From NCBI GenBank assembly GCA_965198855.1, contig CBDAPZ010000001.1:1240001-1304000 (forward strand): a stretch of 64,000 nt of DNA. The letters are read 5' to 3'. The position numbers and the translations under genes were made by a program. The notes under the pieces are model-generated. The model was not told where the DNA came from. It saw only the letters and a list, made by a program, of their open reading frames with translations, and ran no database searches. Below are positions 8,594 through 15,850 of this stretch, one piece after another (the stretch's first letter is position 1; every line of letters begins with the position of its first letter). This DNA comes from BOG-908 sp965198855 (lineage in GTDB: Bacteria; Pseudomonadota; Alphaproteobacteria; Acetobacterales; Acetobacteraceae).

Positions 8594-9784
8594 ATGGATC
8601 CGAGCAGGCGCATTTTTCTGGGAACCGCGGCACTCGGCGCAAGCGGGCTGGTAACATTGGCCAGCACAGAGCCGGCTGCAGCCGACGACAAGGGCCAGCC
8701 GGGGCAGGGTGGCTTCGGGCGTGACGTGCAGCAACTCGCCCCAGGCGCCCAGGTGGCCTACCATGACCCGAAGGATGTGGCCGAGATGCCCGCCTTTGTT
8801 CGCTCGCTTGACGGCTCGAAACCCAAGATCACCTCCGGCGGCTGGGCGAAGGAGTCAACCGAACATCAGTTGCCCATCATGAAGGGCCTGGCAGGTGTCC
8901 ACATGTTCCTCAATCCCGGCGGATCGCGCGAGCTGCACTGGCACGCCATCGCCGCGGAATGGGCCTATGTCATCGAAGGCCATTGCCAGACGGTGGTGCT
9001 CGACCCATCGGGTCAGACCGAGATCAACAATTACGGCCCCGGTGATTTGTGGTTTTTCCCCAAGGGACATGGCCACTCGATCCAGACGATCGGCGAAAAG
9101 CCCTGCCATTTCCTGCTCTCTTTCGATAACGGCGCCTTTTCGGAACACGGCACCTTCTCGATTACCGACTGGGTCGACCTTACGCCCAAGGACATCCTTG
9201 CGCGCAATTTCGGCATTACCCAAGCTGCATTCGACGCTTTTCCCAAGGGCGAAACCTATATCCAGTCAGGTCCGATCCTCCCGGTTTCGGAAGCCCGCGA
9301 CGCACCCTGGCCGAAGGAGTCGACCCATAAATTCGCCTTGCTGAATGACCCGCGCGCGCGCCGTGATTTCGATGGCGGTAGCTTCTACCTTGCAACTGTC
9401 GATGAGTGGCCGATTTCCAAAACCATGTCCGGTGGCCTGATGACCATCAAGCCCGGCAAGATGAAGGAGCTGCATTGGAATCCGAATGCCGACGAGTTTC
9501 ATTTCTATCTCAAAGGCGATGGGCAGCTTGCCCTGTTCGGCTCCGGCGGCCGCGGCAAGTCAGCGCCGGTAAAAGCCGGCGATTCCGCGTATATTCCCGC
9601 AGGATACGGGCACGCGATCATGAACACCGGCAATGATGATCTGGAGATTATACAGACCTGGAATGCCGGTATGTTTGAGGAGATCGCGCTGAAACATTGG
9701 GTTGCGACGGCACCGAAATATCTGGTTACCAACAATTTTGGTGGGGTTCCGGAGACGACGATTAGCGCTATTCAGCAAGGGTAA
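8594..9784 (+). CDS. Oxalate-decarboxylase-like bicupin with altered lid and second metal site
   Basis: This 396-residue protein has two cupin domains like manganese oxalate decarboxylase, which splits oxalate to formate and CO2. A Tat-type signal, SRRIFLG (residues 4-10), suggests export of a folded, metal-loaded protein. The ribosome site is GGAGGAGG. The first cupin keeps His115, His117, Glu122 and His161. In the second, the expected second histidine is Asn296 (HWNPNADE, 294-301), while His294, Glu301 and His340 are present. The lid that carries SENS in Bacillus OxdC reads SEHG here (183-186), keeping the glutamate. It could be a decarboxylase, an oxidase-like variant, or act on another organic acid. 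The stop abuts a repeat arm. Confidence 0.85.
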   Translation: MDPSRRIFLGTAALGASGLVTLASTEPAAADDKGQPGQGGFGRDVQQLAPGAQVAYHDPKDVAEMPAFVRSLDGSKPKITSGGWAKESTEHQLPIMKGLAGVHMFLNPGGSRELHWHAIAAEWAYVIEGHCQTVVLDPSGQTEINNYGPGDLWFFPKGHGHSIQTIGEKPCHFLLSFDNGAFSEHGTFSITDWVDLTPKDILARNFGITQAAFDAFPKGETYIQSGPILPVSEARDAPWPKESTHKFALLNDPRARRDFDGGSFYLATVDEWPISKTMSGGLMTIKPGKMKELHWNPNADEFHFYLKGDGQLALFGSGGRGKSAPVKAGDSAYIPAGYGHAIMNTGNDDLEIIQTWNAGMFEEIALKHWVATAPKYLVTNNFGGVPETTISAIQQG

Positions 9785-9905
9785 GGTCTTCTTTTCTGAA
9801 GAAAAGAAGCAAAAGACTTTTGGTCGCTGTTGCGGATCTCTCCGGCAGCGTACGCCATATACATAAAAGTCTTTTGGTTCTTTTCTTCAGAAAAGAACAG
9901 CTTCC
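9783..9905. repeat. Dispersed element, full copy between convergent genes (locus 3)
   Basis: The left arm (9783-9822) begins at the stop of the bicupin gene and the right arm (9864-9905) ends at the stop of the convergent channel gene. The core between them reads GTTGCGGATCTCTCCGG then CAGCGTACGCC. The left arm is the CTTC subtype and the right arm the GTTC subtype, the mirror of locus 2, and the core is inverted relative to locus 2 as well. Confidence 0.82.
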
Positions 9906-9906
9906 T

Positions 9907-11373
9907 TCAATGCACCATCGTATATAAAAAACTCCTCAATCGATGCAGAAACACATCCGGCTCAGCCAACTGCGCCTTCTCGGGAACCGTCACAAACCTG
10001 CTCAATGCCGCCCGTCCATTCGCCGCCAGCGTCTCGAGTCCGGCCGACAATTCCGGGCGGATGTTCAACGCGGCTGAGATATCCGCCTTCTCCAACCGAT
10101 AGACTTTCAGTCTGGTGAGTGCCGTCACCGTCACCTCGCTGGCAGCACCCGTCACCAGGCCGACCATGCCGAAACTGTCGCCTGGGCCGACATGGTGAAG
10201 CATTTCTCCTGCCTTGGTGATCACCGCCGTCCCTTCCGCCACAACGAACAAGGCCGGCGCTGGCTCGCCCTCACGCTGAAGCGTATCGCCGCTGTGCAGC
10301 CATTCCGGCCGGAGATGTTCGGCGAGAAGGTCGCGGTCCAGGCTGTTCATCGATCCGAACAGTTCGGACTGTTCCAGCAACTCCCGCGCAGTCGGGACAT
10401 GCGGCCGGTTCAGCGCCGCAACGCTGCCTACAGCCAGAGCGATGCCGCTGTGACGCAGATGGCGATGGATCAGGCCCAGGAGCTCGGCACGGGCAGCGGC
10501 GAGCACCTCGCTCGATTCCACGGAGAAGCTGATGTCGTAGACCGCGCCGTCGCCTTTGAGCCCATTGAGGCGTACCGTGGCGCGCGGTTGGTCCAGGAGC
10601 AGACTACAGCCGAGGATGGCTGCTTCGATCGCCGCGATGCAATCCTCCGGTAGGCAAGCAGAGTCGAGCTCCAACGAGATCGACTCGCCTCTGCTCGCCG
10701 TCGGCGCACTGCGGTTGATGATCCTGGCTTTCGCCATGATGCTGTTCGGGATGATGGCGATGTTGTCGTGCCCGGTGGCGATCTGTGTCGACCGCCAGTT
10801 CAACTGCACCACGTGGCCTTCGATATTGCCTTCCACCCAGATGAGGTCGCCCGGCTTGTAGGGCCGCTCCAACCCCACGGCGATGCCTGAAAACACGTCT
10901 GCCAACGTACTTTGCAGCGCCAATCCGAGAACGATGGCCAGGATGCCGGAGGTTGCGAGCACGCCGCGTATGGGCACTTCGAACGCGAAGTTGATAATGG
11001 CGAGGGTTGCCGCCACGTAGATGGCGCCGGCGAGCAGATCAGACGCAATGCGTGTCTCTCGCGGCCGATTCTCCAGCACCACTGCCAGCCTGGCGATGCA
11101 GACCGCAGCGCGGCCAGCCACGATGAACCAGCCGGCCTCGATGCATTTCTGCCAAAGCTCATAGGTAGGATGCACGCCGTCGAAATGCGGATCCAGTGGA
11201 GACCCGACGATTGTTTCGAGCAACAGCGTCAGAGCGATAAAGGCAAAAAGCCTGAAAGGAACCTGCCACCGCAGCGGCCAATGTTTTGGCAGAAGCGGCA
11301 CCAAAGTGGAGACGATGATCAGAATGGTCGCTGCGACCATCGAGGCATGTGGGCGAAAGAGTGCAAAACCCAT
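9907..11373 (-). CDS. MscS-family mechanosensitive channel with C-terminal cNMP-type domain
   Basis: The 488-residue protein has several N-terminal membrane helices. It then has an MscS pore helix and beta domain (SGILAIVLGLALQSTLADV followed by GDLIWVEGNIEGHV, about residues 140-190). The last 150 residues look like a cyclic-nucleotide-binding fold, with a beta roll ending in FGMVGL...VTVTALT. The phosphate-binding cassette is not canonical: the Glu after FG is Met and the usual Arg is absent, so cNMP binding is doubtful. Fusion of MscS to such a domain is known in alphaproteobacteria. The role is probably relief of osmotic pressure with ligand control. It is convergent with the bicupin gene. 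Confidence 0.85.
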   Translation of the reverse strand: MGFALFRPHASMVAATILIIVSTLVPLLPKHWPLRWQVPFRLFAFIALTLLLETIVGSPLDPHFDGVHPTYELWQKCIEAGWFIVAGRAAVCIARLAVVLENRPRETRIASDLLAGAIYVAATLAIINFAFEVPIRGVLATSGILAIVLGLALQSTLADVFSGIAVGLERPYKPGDLIWVEGNIEGHVVQLNWRSTQIATGHDNIAIIPNSIMAKARIINRSAPTASRGESISLELDSACLPEDCIAAIEAAILGCSLLLDQPRATVRLNGLKGDGAVYDISFSVESSEVLAAARAELLGLIHRHLRHSGIALAVGSVAALNRPHVPTARELLEQSELFGSMNSLDRDLLAEHLRPEWLHSGDTLQREGEPAPALFVVAEGTAVITKAGEMLHHVGPGDSFGMVGLVTGAASEVTVTALTRLKVYRLEKADISAALNIRPELSAGLETLAANGRAALSRFVTVPEKAQLAEPDVFLHRLRSFLYTMVH

Positions 11374-11773
11374 CTGGGTTTAACCTTGGTTGAGGCCGGC
11401 GAGGAGATTGACGCGGTCGCTCATCTATAGCGGCAAATGCGCAAGGCCGCAGCACGGCGCCGACGCGCTGGTTGAGCGACGCTGCCGATACTCAACACTC
11501 AAGTGAGTGTGATTGTATGCAGCTACGGGTTCATGTGTAGCACTGGAGTTGTAGTGAGGAGCTTGGGGATGCTGAGCGTTGGCGCCATCATAAGCCGGGA
11601 AGCTCAGGCCATGCGGGAAGCAACCGCTCTGATCATCGAGCAAAGCCGCGTTCAGCGTGAAGCTATCACGCAACTGTTGACCGACCTAGAAGCCTCCCAC
11701 GCCAGTGGTTGGAACGCTGCAGCTCTGCAAGGCCACGGATAGCTCGCAACCCGAACCCTGTGACCGTCTCACG
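11374..11773. other. 400-base gap, at most one doubtful small gene
   Basis: The region between two minus-strand genes holds no repeat arm. It contains the short palindrome CACTCAAGTGAGTG near 11500-11513 and a doubtful small reading frame given separately. The channel gene promoter should lie in its first part. Confidence 0.4.
11569..11742 (+). CDS. Doubtful 57-residue protein
   Basis: A short plus-strand frame starting MLSVGAIISREAQAMREAT forms a plausible amphipathic helix and fills an otherwise empty gap. A longer frame starting at 11503 adds Cys-rich residues that look unnatural. A GAGG-like site lies about 15 nt upstream, which is poor spacing. No family is recognised. It may be chance. 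Confidence 0.22.
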   Translation: MLSVGAIISREAQAMREATALIIEQSRVQREAITQLLTDLEASHASGWNAAALQGHG

Positions 11774-12193
11774 TCAAACGGCGGTGTTAGGCTCACGAAA
11801 GAATCGGGCGACCATCTCGGTATGCAGCGCAAAAGCCGTGTCGACCGGGGCACGCAGGATCATCACGTCCGATACTTCGGCATCATGAATGAACGGCCCA
11901 TCATGCGACACTTCAGGGCTTTCGCAGAATAGAAGGTTCTGGCGCCTGTCGGCTGTGGTCACGATAGACACCAGCTTCAGCGCCTCCGGCGCAATTATAA
12001 CGCCGGTTTCTTCAAGCACTTCGCGGGCCCCTGCCTCCTGCCACGTCTGGCCGCGCATCTGGTAGCCACCGGGCAATGCGATCATGCCTTCGCCAGGGCC
12101 GGGTAACGCCCTGCGTATCGCTAAGAGACCGCCTTTGATCGGCACGCTTACACCCACAACGGTCGGCGTGTTGTCGTAGCGCATGGTAGACAT
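11774..12193 (-). CDS. Nudix hydrolase
   Basis: This 139-residue protein is a Nudix-fold pyrophosphohydrolase. The Nudix box is GGYQMRGQTWQEAGAREVLEETGV in two parts: GGYQMRGQ and REVLEETGV. The box's first glutamate is Gln here, while the REVLEETG helix that binds metal is intact. It has no signal peptide. The gene lies 6 nt downstream of another minus-strand gene, so they form an operon. The substrate cannot be told from sequence; nucleotide sugars, dinucleotides or oxidised nucleotides are typical. Confidence 0.85.
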   Translation of the reverse strand: MSTMRYDNTPTVVGVSVPIKGGLLAIRRALPGPGEGMIALPGGYQMRGQTWQEAGAREVLEETGVIIAPEALKLVSIVTTADRRQNLLFCESPEVSHDGPFIHDAEVSDVMILRAPVDTAFALHTEMVARFFREPNTAV

Positions 12194-12199
12194 TGTCCG

Positions 12200-12592
12200 C
12201 TACGCGTTGCGCCACCGTTCCAGATCGGCATCGAAATGCGCCGGCTTTGCGGCGGTCAGTATCGCAATGGCCCTGTCCACTTCCTCCGGCATGGGGCGCA
12301 GGGTCAGGATTGTCTCGTTGTTGTGTCTGGCGGACCGGATCGCTGTTTCGCCGTCCTCCGGCAAAATGGCCTCCCGGATGCGCCCGAGCAGTCCTTGATC
12401 GGCCGGTGGCGTTGTAGTGTCGACATGTGTCTGATCCGCAAGATCGACACGGTCGGCGGCGACGCCAGCCTCGATCAACGCAGTCTTGGCAGCCTGTGCA
12501 GAGGCTAGGTCAGTGAAGCTTGCGGTGATGGACCGTTCGCCAAGCATGTCTTCACGCAGCGGGCCATTCGTCGTTGTCGGTCCTTCGGTCAT
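12200..12592 (-). CDS. Small stress-type protein, YflT-like N-terminal half
   Basis: The 130-residue protein starts at an ATG with GGAGG six bases upstream. Its first half (ITASFTDLASAQAAKTALIEAGV, split after residue 40) resembles the alpha/beta YflT-type fold seen in general-stress proteins, where residue pairs such as FxDxxxAxxAxxAL recur. The second half is acidic and helical with no recognised domain. It has no signal peptide and sits just upstream of the Nudix gene in the same operon. The fold guess rests on the pattern only. Confidence 0.6.
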   Translation of the reverse strand: MTEGPTTTNGPLREDMLGERSITASFTDLASAQAAKTALIEAGVAADRVDLADQTHVDTTTPPADQGLLGRIREAILPEDGETAIRSARHNNETILTLRPMPEEVDRAIAILTAAKPAHFDADLERWRNA

Positions 12593-12693
12593 AACGCGCC
12601 TCCAATGGCATCAGATAATCCAGCGCCAAGCTCCTGAAAGTTTCCGACGGCTGCGATGGTTTCGCCGGCTGGCATCACAGGATGTTCAGAAAG

Positions 12694-12823
12694 CGAAAGC
12701 TCTTCTCTTCTAAACAAAAGAAGCCAAAGACGTCTATGTGTCTGTCGCGGTTCTTTCCGACAATGCATCCAATAACAATAAAAGTTTTTTGGTTCTTTTT
12801 CTCAAGAAAGAACTGCTTTCTTC
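12694..12823. repeat. Dispersed element, full copy (locus 4)
   Basis: A degenerate left arm of the CTTC subtype (12694-12735), a core with CTGTCGCGGTTCTTTCCGAC (12741-12760) and a right arm of the GTTC subtype (12780-12823). The right arm overlaps the 3' end of the AraC-type gene and encodes its last residues, KKAVLS, and its stop codon. Confidence 0.78.
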
Positions 12824-13587
12824 CTGAACTCCGAAGGCGTCCGGCCGATTTTTCGCCGGAAGGCATGAATGAAAGCGCTCAATCCCGCATATCCCGCGCC
12901 GAATGCAGCATCGGTCACGCTCTCTCCATCCAGCAGAAGGGCAGACGCCGTCATCAACCGCGCTACCTGCCGCCACGCCGAAAGCGACATGCCGGTCTCA
13001 TCGACAAACCGCCGCTGGATCGTGCGCAGGGATCCGCCGCCTGCGACCGCCAGCGCATCAAGCCGGCATTTGAGGGAAGGATCGGCAAGGATGGCGTGTG
13101 CGACATGTCGCGCCCGGCGATCGACCGGAAGAGTGAGGGTCAACGTAAGGCGCTCCGCCTGTGCCAGTGTCACAAGCATGGCTTCAGCAATGATGCGGTG
13201 AGGCTGGATCGTATCGTCGGCATAGCCGATCCGGCCAAGCTCCAGGATCAGTTCGCGCAACAGGGATGTAACCACGACGCCGAGCGTGCTCGGGGACAGG
13301 CAGGTGCAATGCTCCGGCGGTATGTAGAGCGTCCGCAGGCGTGTTGCTCCACGCATGCGAAGGCTGTGCGGCGTCTCGGGCGGTAGCCACACCGCTTGGG
13401 CCGAGGGGATCAGCCAGGCTTGTCCCACCGCCATGACGTGAATGGCGCCGCTTGCGGCATAGACGAGTTGGCCCCAGCCATGCGCATGGTCACCGATCTC
13501 GTACCCGTGGTCGTAACCGGCATTCAAGGTTCGGACAAACACCGCCATGTTGTCGCTTCCTCGACAGAATACGTCATCCTTGCGCAA
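12802..13587 (-). CDS. AraC-family transcription regulator
   Basis: The 261-residue regulator has an N-terminal cupin-type sensing domain (HAHGWGQLVYA, then WLIPSAQAVWLPPETPH) and two C-terminal helix-turn-helix motifs (about residues 165-255, with GAGYAGLSAFIHAFRRKIG as the second). It resembles AraC regulators that act on a neighbouring gene. The divergent VOC gene 54 nt away is the obvious candidate target. The last six residues and the stop lie inside a dispersed repeat arm, so the native C-terminus may have been replaced when the element arrived. The effector is unknown. Confidence 0.9.
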   Translation of the reverse strand: MRKDDVFCRGSDNMAVFVRTLNAGYDHGYEIGDHAHGWGQLVYAASGAIHVMAVGQAWLIPSAQAVWLPPETPHSLRMRGATRLRTLYIPPEHCTCLSPSTLGVVVTSLLRELILELGRIGYADDTIQPHRIIAEAMLVTLAQAERLTLTLTLPVDRRARHVAHAILADPSLKCRLDALAVAGGGSLRTIQRRFVDETGMSLSAWRQVARLMTASALLLDGESVTDAAFGAGYAGLSAFIHAFRRKIGRTPSEFRKKAVLS

Positions 13588-13641
13588 GAATGCCGCGCGC
13601 GGCCAGTGTTATGAACGCGGGAGCTTAGCCGGGAGGCTTCC

Positions 13642-14028
13642 ATGTCAAACCACGTCCGCCACTTTGCCATTCATGCCGAGCAGGTCGATCGCGCACGGTC
13701 CTTTTATGAAGGCGTGTTCGACTGGCACTTCGAGCCTTGGGGACCGCCCAATTTCTACCTCATCCGCACCGGCTCCGGCGATGACCGCGGTCTGCAGGGT
13801 GCCTTGCAGGAGCGGCAGCAGCCGCTCGAGGGCACGGGCATGCGCGGTTACGAATGCACCATCGGTGTCGATGACCTCGATGCGATCCTCGCACGCATAG
13901 CGCGCTTCGGCGGGACAGTCGTCTCCCGACCATTCGTCATCGAGGGGGTAGGCCGGCTGGTGTTCTTCCACGACACCGAGGGAAACCGAGTAGGGGCGAT
14001 GCAGTACGATCCTGCCTATCCGCTTTAA
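13642..14028 (+). CDS. VOC (glyoxalase/dioxygenase superfamily) protein
   Basis: A 128-residue single-domain protein of the vicinal-oxygen-chelate fold, with the typical opening VRHFAIHAEQVDRARSFYEGVFDW (in two parts: VRHFAIHAEQ and ARSFYEGVFDW). It ends in the second beta-alpha module, FHDTEGNRVGAMQYDP. The likely metal ligands are His near residue 8 and Glu near the C-terminus. The ribosome site GGGAGG is five bases before the ATG. It is divergent from the AraC regulator, which may control it. Glyoxalase, fosfomycin-resistance-like or bleomycin-binding roles cannot be separated here. Confidence 0.85.
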   Translation: MSNHVRHFAIHAEQVDRARSFYEGVFDWHFEPWGPPNFYLIRTGSGDDRGLQGALQERQQPLEGTGMRGYECTIGVDDLDAILARIARFGGTVVSRPFVIEGVGRLVFFHDTEGNRVGAMQYDPAYPL

Positions 14029-14084
14029 CCGATGCTTCCGGCCGCCGGCGATGACGCCCGGCGCCGGCCGTCGTATAAGCGGGC

Positions 14085-15035
14085 ATGACCCAACCGATCG
14101 AGACAGTCCTGCTGCCGCCGGCGCCAGACGCCGGACTGCGCAAGCTCGCGATCTGGACGAGCCTCGTCATTTCGCTCGTTCTGGTCGTGGTCAAGCTCGG
14201 GGCCTGGGTGGCCACGGGGTCGGTGGCCCTCCTGACCTCGGCCATCGACGCGATGGTCGATACCGCCTCGTCGGTCGCGACCTTTGTGGGCGTCCGCTAC
14301 GCCGAGCGGCCGCCCGACCACGATCATCGATTTGGGCATGGCAAGGGCGAAGCGATCGCCGCCTTCACCCAGGCGATCTTTCTGTCGGGCGCGGCCGTGG
14401 TGCTCGCCTTCCAATCCGTGGAGCGTCTGGCTTTTCCGGAGGCGCTGACCGACCTCAATATCGGGCTATGGACCATTCTGGGCAGTCTATGCGCCGCAGC
14501 AGGCCTGGTCCTCCTGCAGACCTATGTGGTCCGGAAAACCGGTTCCACGGCCATCGCCGCCGACCGCGCGCATTACCTCACCGACGTCGCCGTCAATCTG
14601 GCGGTGCTTGCGGCATTAGGCGTCACCAGGCTGACTGGCTGGCACCGCGCCGACCCCATTTTCGCGATCATCATCTCCTCCTACATGCTGTGGAACGGCT
14701 TCAAGATCGCAGCCCATGCGCTCGAGCAATTGTTGGACCGTGAACTGCCGGACAAGGAACGCGGCCGGATCAACGAGGCGGTGCTTGCCTGTGACGAGGT
14801 CCAGGGCGTGCACGACATGCGGACCCGCCAGGCCGGCGACCGGCTCTTCATCGAATTCCACCTCGAAGTGAACGGCAATCTCAGTGTCGAGAAGGGACAC
14901 GCGATCTGCGACGCCTCCGAGGCAGCGGTCCGGCAGCTTTTTACCGAAACCGTCGAGGTGACCGCTCATCTGGAGCCGGCGGGCATCGACGATGATCGGC
15001 TCGATGACCGGGTTGCCTCGGCTGTGGAGTCCTGA
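14085..15035 (+). CDS. Cation diffusion facilitator, FieF type
   Basis: A 316-residue inner-membrane metal/proton antiporter with about six membrane helices and a cytoplasmic C-terminal domain. The transport site of FieF-type members is complete: Asp55 and Asp59 (DAMVD) in helix 2 and His163 and Asp167 (HYLTD) in helix 5. The sequence HDHRFGHGKGEA (80-90) matches the family's histidine-rich loop after helix 2. It probably exports Fe2+ or Zn2+. The gene stands alone with 56 nt upstream of its ATG. Confidence 0.9.
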   Translation: MTQPIETVLLPPAPDAGLRKLAIWTSLVISLVLVVVKLGAWVATGSVALLTSAIDAMVDTASSVATFVGVRYAERPPDHDHRFGHGKGEAIAAFTQAIFLSGAAVVLAFQSVERLAFPEALTDLNIGLWTILGSLCAAAGLVLLQTYVVRKTGSTAIAADRAHYLTDVAVNLAVLAALGVTRLTGWHRADPIFAIIISSYMLWNGFKIAAHALEQLLDRELPDKERGRINEAVLACDEVQGVHDMRTRQAGDRLFIEFHLEVNGNLSVEKGHAICDASEAAVRQLFTETVEVTAHLEPAGIDDDRLDDRVASAVES

Positions 15036-15160
15036 AGAAAGGCGGGGATCGAAGCTCAGGACCACATCCGCTACGCATTCAGCAGGCCTCGGCCTCGGGG
15101 TTGCCTCTACGCGTGCCTTGGGACAAACAGGCCGCTGGTGACTGGGCCGGGGTTGTTTTC

Positions 15161-15847
15161 ATGTCTGACGAGCACGTTGATAGCCGCTTCTACCAGGTAT
15201 CGAAGCCCGACTCGCTGGTAGAACGCATGGTCACCGTCGCGCGAGACGCCATCTACCGCGATTTCATCCGGCTTGTGCAGCCTTCACCTACGGCAACGAT
15301 CCTCGACGTGGGCGCATCTGACGTCATCAACGATGCCGCCAACATGCTCGAACAGAAATACCCCTATCCGGAGAGATTGGTAGCGGCAGGGCTTGGATCG
15401 CCATCGGATTTCAGGGCTGCCTACCCAAACATCGAATACGTGCAGATTGTTGCAGGGGAAAGCCTGCCGTTTGCGGATCGGCATTTCGATATAACAACGT
15501 CGAATGCCGTGCTGGAGCACGTTGGCAGCGCGGAAGCTCAAGCATGGTTCCTGAGCGAATTGCAGCGCGTCTCCAGCGCGGTTTTCTTGACCGTGCCAAA
15601 TCGTTTTTTCCCATTCGAGCACCATACGGGTATTCCCTTGCTGCACTGGGTCGATCGAACTTTTGATATGGCCTGTCGCATCACGGGGAAACGTGAATGG
15701 GCCAGGCGGGAAAATCTCATCCTCATGACACGGCATCGCCTCGCCAAGCTTTTTGCAGGTAAGAACGCCGAGATCGGCTATACAGGTATTCGTATCGGGC
15801 CTTTCAGTTCTAATCTATATGCTTACGCAGGTAGAACTTCCTCATAG
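15161..15847 (+). CDS. SAM-dependent methyltransferase (type 11 fold)
   Basis: A 228-residue cytosolic methyltransferase. Motif I is ILDVGASDVIND, and the post-I segment SLPFADRHFDITTSNAVLEHV is typical of type 11 enzymes (in two parts: SLPFADRHFD and SNAVLEHV). The start at 15161 (MSDEHVDSRFY) is preferred over an in-frame ATG at 15101 because the extra residues are unlike a folded protein. The gene ends 3 nt before a large membrane protein gene, so the two are one unit. This suggests a role in glycan or polyprenyl-linked biosynthesis, but the substrate is unknown. Confidence 0.82.
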   Translation: MSDEHVDSRFYQVSKPDSLVERMVTVARDAIYRDFIRLVQPSPTATILDVGASDVINDAANMLEQKYPYPERLVAAGLGSPSDFRAAYPNIEYVQIVAGESLPFADRHFDITTSNAVLEHVGSAEAQAWFLSELQRVSSAVFLTVPNRFFPFEHHTGIPLLHWVDRTFDMACRITGKREWARRENLILMTRHRLAKLFAGKNAEIGYTGIRIGPFSSNLYAYAGRTSS

Positions 15848-15850
15848 CAT

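Noticed and set aside
12675..12866. Small frames translating as FWFFFSKKN-like peptides, here and at other repeat loci
   Set aside because: They come from the AT-rich repeat arms read through in frame, have no separate ribosome sites and differ in length at each copy.
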